From positions 3,128 through 19,412 of the forward strand of contig PEVQ01000061.1 of assembly GCA_002780205.1 (NCBI GenBank): a stretch of 16,285 nt of DNA. The letters are read 5' to 3'. A program made the translations under genes and the position numbers. Under the pieces are notes generated by a model. That model made no database searches, was not told where the DNA came from, and saw nothing but the letters and a program-made list of their open reading frames with translations. Of the stretch, positions 13,064-16,285 are shown piece after piece; within the stretch, counting starts at the first letter, position 1; each line of letters begins with the position of its first letter. Source of the DNA: Elusimicrobia bacterium CG06_land_8_20_14_3_00_38_11 (lineage in GTDB: Bacteria > Elusimicrobiota > UBA8919).

Positions 13064-14596
13064 TTATTTTTGGGGAATTATTATTGTGAATTTTGAACCT
13101 TCGTTTATTTTTGAAGCAACCGTTATGCTTCCGCGGTGGGCGGAAATTATTCTTTTGGCGAGCGGTAACCCGAGACCGGCACCGGCGACCTGTCCGGTGA
13201 ACGACTCTTCAATCTGATAAAACTTCTCAAAAATTTTTTCTTTTTCGGAAAGAGGGAAGCCCGCACCGTTATCCTCAATACTTATAGCCACCGCGCCAGC
13301 TTGGAGTTCGCCTGTGATTTTCACCGATTTTTTCGGATTTTTATTAAACTTGACTGCATTTTCTAAAATACATCCCAATGCCTCTTTTATTTTTTCTTTA
13401 TCCGCAAAAATTTCGCCGAGGGCGGATAAATCCGAAACCTCAACCTCAACATTTTTTAATTTTTTATTCAAATCGTTAACTGTTTCGGAAACAATTTTTT
13501 CAACGAAAACTTTTTCCTTTTTAAGTTCAAGCGTTTCGGACTCAATCACGGTAAATCTCAACAAACTCTCCACAAGTTCGGCAAGCCGTTCGCTCTGACT
13601 TTGCAAAACGGAAATCGCTTTTTGCTGATTGGGTGTCAGTTTTTCCTCCGCCAACATCGGAAGATATCCGACAATACTTACAAGCGGGGTTTTGAGTTTG
13701 TGCGAAATCAAGGACAGAAAAGACCGCTTTAGCAGTTCCTCTTTTTTCTCGGAGGTTACATCCCTTATTACGAAAATATACCCGTCAATTTCTTCACCTA
13801 TACCTGTAATTTTTGTAACAACGCAGTTAAGAAAAATTTGCGGGGCGGTTTTTTTTACAATTTCAGAAATTTTTTTTTTGCCGTCAAACTTAAGAAACCG
13901 GCCGGGCATTTCAAAACCTATATCAATTAAAATTTTTGATAACGCCAACCCTGAGATATGCTCGGAATTTGCCAGATTAAACGCCGATTTATTCGCCTGC
14001 GTAATTACGCCGTTTTTATCGGTCACAAAAACCGATTCGCTCATTCCGTCAAAGGCAGCGGAAATTTTTTCTTTTTCCTGAATCAATTTCATAAACAGAC
14101 GCGCATTTTCCAGAGCGACCGCCGCCTGATTTGCAAACGCCTCAAAAAGAGGCAAATCATCGTCGGTAAAAAATTCTCTGCCAAGGGCGTTTATTCCCTC
14201 AATCACGCCGAGCACCGTGCCCTTGTATCTTAAAGGAGTGCATATTATTGATTTCGTTCTGAAACCGGATTTATCGTCGGTGCGGCCGGTCCATCTGATG
14301 TCTTTTGTTACATCCTCAACTATTAAAGACCTGTTGCGGGCGGCGCACCATCCGGCGATGCCTTCGCCTGGAGCAAGCCGAACCCTTTTCATCTCATCCG
14401 CTTTTTCACCTATAGCGACATCAAAATAAAGTTCGCCGGTATTTTCATCAATCAACAAAAGTGAACATCCCTCGGCATTTACAACTTTTTGGGCAAGTTC
14501 CATTATCACGGTGAGAAGTTTATTTATATCAAGTGTGGAAGTGAGAATTCTGTTGGCATCCAATAAAAGCAAAAACTTATCGTCTAATCGGTTCAT
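13064..14596 (-). CDS. GAF-PAS sensor histidine kinase
   Basis: Two-component sensor kinase of 510 residues with no membrane segment, so probably cytoplasmic. A GAF domain spans about 15-165 (SLLLIDENTGELYFDVAIGE at 45-64, APGEGIAGWCAARNRSLIVE at 75-94). A PAS domain spans about 178-285 (MSESVFVTDKNGVITQANKS, 185-204). HisKA has the phosphoacceptor H299 in SHKLKTPLVSIVGYL (298-312), a variant of the usual SHELRTPL. The ATPase domain has the N box LENAVKFN (411-418), G1 EDNGAGFPLSEKEKIFEKFY (441-460) and G2 GAGLGLPLAKRI (472-483), ending EGSKFTIIIP. No response regulator is adjacent, so partner and signal are unknown. The ATG overlaps the DUF502 stop as ATGA, suggesting co-translation with that membrane protein. 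Confidence 0.95.
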   Translation of the reverse strand: MNRLDDKFLLLLDANRILTSTLDINKLLTVIMELAQKVVNAEGCSLLLIDENTGELYFDVAIGEKADEMKRVRLAPGEGIAGWCAARNRSLIVEDVTKDIRWTGRTDDKSGFRTKSIICTPLRYKGTVLGVIEGINALGREFFTDDDLPLFEAFANQAAVALENARLFMKLIQEKEKISAAFDGMSESVFVTDKNGVITQANKSAFNLANSEHISGLALSKILIDIGFEMPGRFLKFDGKKKISEIVKKTAPQIFLNCVVTKITGIGEEIDGYIFVIRDVTSEKKEELLKRSFLSLISHKLKTPLVSIVGYLPMLAEEKLTPNQQKAISVLQSQSERLAELVESLLRFTVIESETLELKKEKVFVEKIVSETVNDLNKKLKNVEVEVSDLSALGEIFADKEKIKEALGCILENAVKFNKNPKKSVKITGELQAGAVAISIEDNGAGFPLSEKEKIFEKFYQIEESFTGQVAGAGLGLPLAKRIISAHRGSITVASKINEGSKFTIIIPQK

Positions 14597-15201
14597 TTTG
14601 GGTTTGCGGGAGGGACAACAATACCGCCGGAAATTATCAGTTTGATTGCATCGTCAACGGACATTTTAAGGGGGATTATATCATTTTTGGGAATGAGCAT
14701 GAAAAAGCCCGTTGTTGGATTGGGTGTTGAAGGCATAAAAACATTTACGACCTCTTCCTTTGTTGATTCCTGAACCTCCCCCATCGCATCGGCGGTAATA
14801 AAAGCAATTACATAAATTCCCTTGCGGGGCCATTCTATCAGGACAACCCTTTTGAAAGTGGATTTATCCATAAAGAAAACCCGCATTAGTTTTTTTATCG
14901 CATCATAAATACCGCTCGCCATGGGAATTTTAAGAAGCAACTTTTCCGCTATGTGAAAAAGTTTTTTGCCGATGAAATTTGAGGCAAGAACGCCGATAAA
15001 CCATATCAAAAAAAGTGTAACAACGGCACTGACAAAGATGACGGCGAAATTGGGAATATGCATCGGAACAAATGCCTCAAAAATTTTTGTAAACGCTGGA
15101 GTGAAAAATCTGCCGACCAGTTTAAAAACGATTAAAACGATATAAACGGTAAGAAAAAATGGAATAATTATTACAAGTCCGGTAAGAAAATAATTTTTCA
15201 T
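14593..15201 (-). CDS. DUF502 family integral membrane protein
   Basis: A 202-residue protein with two strong N-terminal membrane segments (about 6-30 and 50-75), then a soluble part. Signatures I associate with DUF502 are GLVIIIPFFLTVYIV near the start, KIPMASGIYDAIKKL (91-105), RVVLIEWPRKGIYVIAF (118-134) and VFMPSTPNPTTGFFMLIPK (154-172). The function of the family is not established to my knowledge. GAGG (plus strand 15212-15215), ten bases before the ATG, supports the start and lies just beside a repeat element. The stop overlaps the histidine kinase start, so the two are probably co-expressed. Upstream is the FecR-domain gene, separated by repeat DNA. Confidence 0.9.
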   Translation of the reverse strand: MKNYFLTGLVIIIPFFLTVYIVLIVFKLVGRFFTPAFTKIFEAFVPMHIPNFAVIFVSAVVTLFLIWFIGVLASNFIGKKLFHIAEKLLLKIPMASGIYDAIKKLMRVFFMDKSTFKRVVLIEWPRKGIYVIAFITADAMGEVQESTKEEVVNVFMPSTPNPTTGFFMLIPKNDIIPLKMSVDDAIKLIISGGIVVPPANPK

Positions 15202-15215
15202 AATTTAAAAACCTC

Positions 15216-15332
15216 GCTACAGACACAGAGAACACAGGGAAAATCGAAAGACAATCAACCACGAAAGCACGAAGAAAATAAAAACTCTGTGAATTCGGTG
15301 TTCTCTGTGGCAATTCTGCGTAATCTGTGGTC
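15216..15332. repeat. Palindromic CACAGAGAACAC repeat between the FecR-domain and DUF502 genes
   Basis: Perfect 12-base inverted arms CACAGAGAACAC (15224-15235) and GTGTTCTCTGTG (15298-15309) enclose 62 bases. Within or beside them are ACCACGAAAGCACGAAG (15258-15274), CTCTGTGAATTCGGTG (15285-15300) and TTCTGCGTAATCTGTGG (15314-15330). The last matches the repeat unit near 4401 and 16231. The element fills nearly all of the 129-base gap, and the FecR-domain gene stop (15331-15333) touches its end. No promoter is evident in it. Confidence 0.8.
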
Positions 15333-16149
15333 AAGGACGATTGCGGTTCTGCCTTTCCCTCTTCATTATTTCACGTTTAATCGCCTTTCTTTTTTGTTGG
15401 TTCTTTTTTATATGTTGGATCCGTTTTTCTCTTAATTTCCGGAATTTTTCATATGCAAGTTGTCTGGCTTTCACCCGTTTTTCAGGCGGGAGCCGTTTTA
15501 GTCGTTCTCTTAATGCGGCAACGCGTTTTCTCAGACGAAGATTTCTCTCTTTATATTTCTGCATCAGAATAAGACGCGAGGGCGGGCGAGGACGGACTCC
15601 TTTTCTGACGCTGGTTTCTTCGGCGGGCTTTACCATTACTTCTTCAACGGTTTCGCCTTCTGTATTTTTTACTCCGACTTCACCGTCAAAAACACCTACA
15701 TCCGTTTCTCCGGCTTTTGATTCAACCGCGAACTCAGTGCCTCGGACCGCCACAATCGCCGTCGGAGAATGGACCTCCATTTTTGTATTTTTTGATTTTG
15801 CTATGTTAGCAATAATTTTTCCGAACCACAGTGAAATTTTTGAGTTGTGCGATTCTGCAGTTAACTCAAGCATTTCAACCGATGCCTCAGTATTTTCGCC
15901 GATAAAAATAATTGAGCCGTCGTCAAGTTCCAGATTGCAGGATGAATTTTCGGCGGCTTTCAGACGGTCTTTTAACTGAACCGGCATTTCGGAAACTGCC
16001 GGCACCCACTCGGTCTCACCTTCTTTTAAAATTTCAACGGTACCTTTTATCTCGCCGATTTCGCCGGAAAAATCCTGAGAATAGAGGCAGGTAGAAAGGT
16101 AGAAAGGTAGAAGGGTAGAAAGTAAAACCGAACATAAAAACTTTTTCAT
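15331..16149 (-). CDS. Secreted FecR-domain protein with highly basic C-terminal tail
   Basis: A 272-residue exported protein. Residues 1-25 form a signal peptide (MKKFLCSVLLSTLLPFYLST then CLYSQ); LSTC is a poor lipobox, so signal peptidase I cleavage is more likely. Residues 28-180 match a FecR domain: GEIGEIKGTVEIL (29-41), VPVQLKDRLK-like (56-64), SCNLELDDGSIIFIGENTEA (70-89) and SPTAIVAVRGTEFAVE (128-143). From about 183 to the end the chain is dominated by Arg and Lys with Leu/Ile spacing (NLRLRKRVAALRERLKRL at 203-220), probably a long helix or coiled coil with very high positive charge. No FecA/FecI-like partner is present, so iron signalling is not implied. A GGAGGAG ribosome site (16153-16159) and a good promoter precede it. 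Function unknown. Confidence 0.85.
   Translation of the reverse strand: MKKFLCSVLLSTLLPFYLSTCLYSQDFSGEIGEIKGTVEILKEGETEWVPAVSEMPVQLKDRLKAAENSSCNLELDDGSIIFIGENTEASVEMLELTAESHNSKISLWFGKIIANIAKSKNTKMEVHSPTAIVAVRGTEFAVESKAGETDVGVFDGEVGVKNTEGETVEEVMVKPAEETSVRKGVRPRPPSRLILMQKYKERNLRLRKRVAALRERLKRLPPEKRVKARQLAYEKFRKLREKRIQHIKKNQQKRKAIKREIMKRERQNRNRP
16090..16121. repeat. 8-bp tandem repeat (ggtagaaa, four copies) in the FecR-protein signal peptide
   Basis: Units at 16090-16097, 16098-16105, 16106-16113 (one change) and 16114-16121. The coding-strand unit is TTTCTACC. Read in frame it gives the signal-peptide hydrophobic core (residues about 10-20, LSTLLPFYLST). The unit is not a multiple of three, so a change in copy number would usually shift the frame just after the start codon. 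Confidence 0.92.
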
Positions 16150-16184
16150 AAACTCCTCCGAGCATAGTTAGTTCGTCTTCGCAA

Positions 16185-16213
16185 AGTATATCAAAGAATT
16201 AAAAATTAATCAA
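16185..16213 (-). promoter_or_regulatory. Sigma-70-type promoter of the FecR-domain gene
   Basis: On the minus strand: -35 TTGATT (16208-16213), a 17-base spacer, and -10 TATACT (16185-16190). The predicted start is near 16178, giving a leader of roughly 28 bases that carries the GGAGGAG ribosome site. It probably drives the FecR-domain, DUF502 and kinase genes. I see no clear operator. Confidence 0.7.
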
Positions 16214-16230
16214 TAGTTTTCTTGAGTTTT

Positions 16231-16260
16231 TCTGTGTATTCTGTGTTAATCTGTGGTTAA
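16231..16260. repeat. Short tandem TCTGTGTnAT repeat at the window edge
   Basis: Three consecutive related units: TCTGTGTATT, CTGTGTTAAT and CTGTGGTTAA. The wording matches the repeats at 4401-4416 and 15314-15330. It lies upstream of the FecR-domain promoter; the remaining bases to 16285 are AT-rich with no recognisable gene. Confidence 0.7.
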
Positions 16261-16285
16261 TGTTTTTTTCTTATAGTTCTTATTT

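Noticed and set aside
15341..15979. Plus-strand 212-codon open frame opposite the FecR-domain gene
   Set aside because: It is antisense to a gene with clear FecR signatures, signal peptide, ribosome site and promoter. The Arg/Ser/Phe-rich translation reflects the complementary strand of Lys/Arg codons.
1..16285. tRNA or rRNA genes
   Set aside because: No cloverleaf with a GGTTCRANYCC-like arm ending in an acceptor stem, and no rRNA-like stretch, was recognised by eye on either strand.

Overview
The window looks like chromosomal DNA from an uncultured or poorly sampled bacterium. Every gene I can support lies on the minus strand, so transcription runs from high to low coordinates. Housekeeping genes have moderate-to-low GC, and short repeats are scattered between and inside genes. 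Several proteins are compact versions of their families: RecO, the CNNM transporter and the PgpH-type phosphodiesterase. I suspect a deep-branching candidate phylum of the Omnitrophota or Elusimicrobiota kind, but that is only an impression from gene order and repeat style. No rRNA or tRNA gene is visible to test it.

Layout in transcription order. (1) From 16213 down to about 13064: a clear sigma-70-type promoter, then a secreted FecR-domain protein with a very basic tail, a DUF502 membrane protein, and a GAF-PAS histidine kinase whose start overlaps the DUF502 stop. (2) A 105-bp gap holding a perfect BlaI/CopY-like dyad, then a TldD-type metalloprotease. (3) A second good promoter placed so close to aspS that the transcript should be leaderless or nearly so. 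From there a long co-directional run reads aspS, DNA methyltransferase, restriction endonuclease, LysM protein, phoH, PgpH-like HD phosphodiesterase, ybeY, CNNM/CorC transporter, mgtE, recO and glyQ (cut by the window edge). Many joints are 4-base ATGA overlaps, so much of this run probably behaves as one operon.

The functional themes are translation (AspRS, GlyRS alpha), RNA and ribosome maintenance (PhoH, YbeY), magnesium transport (MgtE beside CNNM), cyclic-di-AMP turnover (PgpH-like), recombination repair (RecO) and envelope functions (LysM, FecR, DUF502). A visibly AT-richer restriction-modification pair sits in the middle of the housekeeping run. It is fused to aspS by a 4-base overlap and lies 12 bases from the LysM gene, which suggests a seamless acquisition.

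The most unusual aspect is the repeats. At least three kinds occur: 7-8 bp tandem repeats, palindromic elements built from CTGTGTAATCTGTG-like units, and a TGTCAT...ATGACA palindrome. They occupy most gaps and have been absorbed into coding sequence. They supply the stop-proximal tails of RecO, PgpH-like and PhoH, an internal loop of AspRS, and the hydrophobic core of the FecR-protein signal peptide. I found no CRISPR array, insertion sequence with a transposase, integrase, attachment site or origin.
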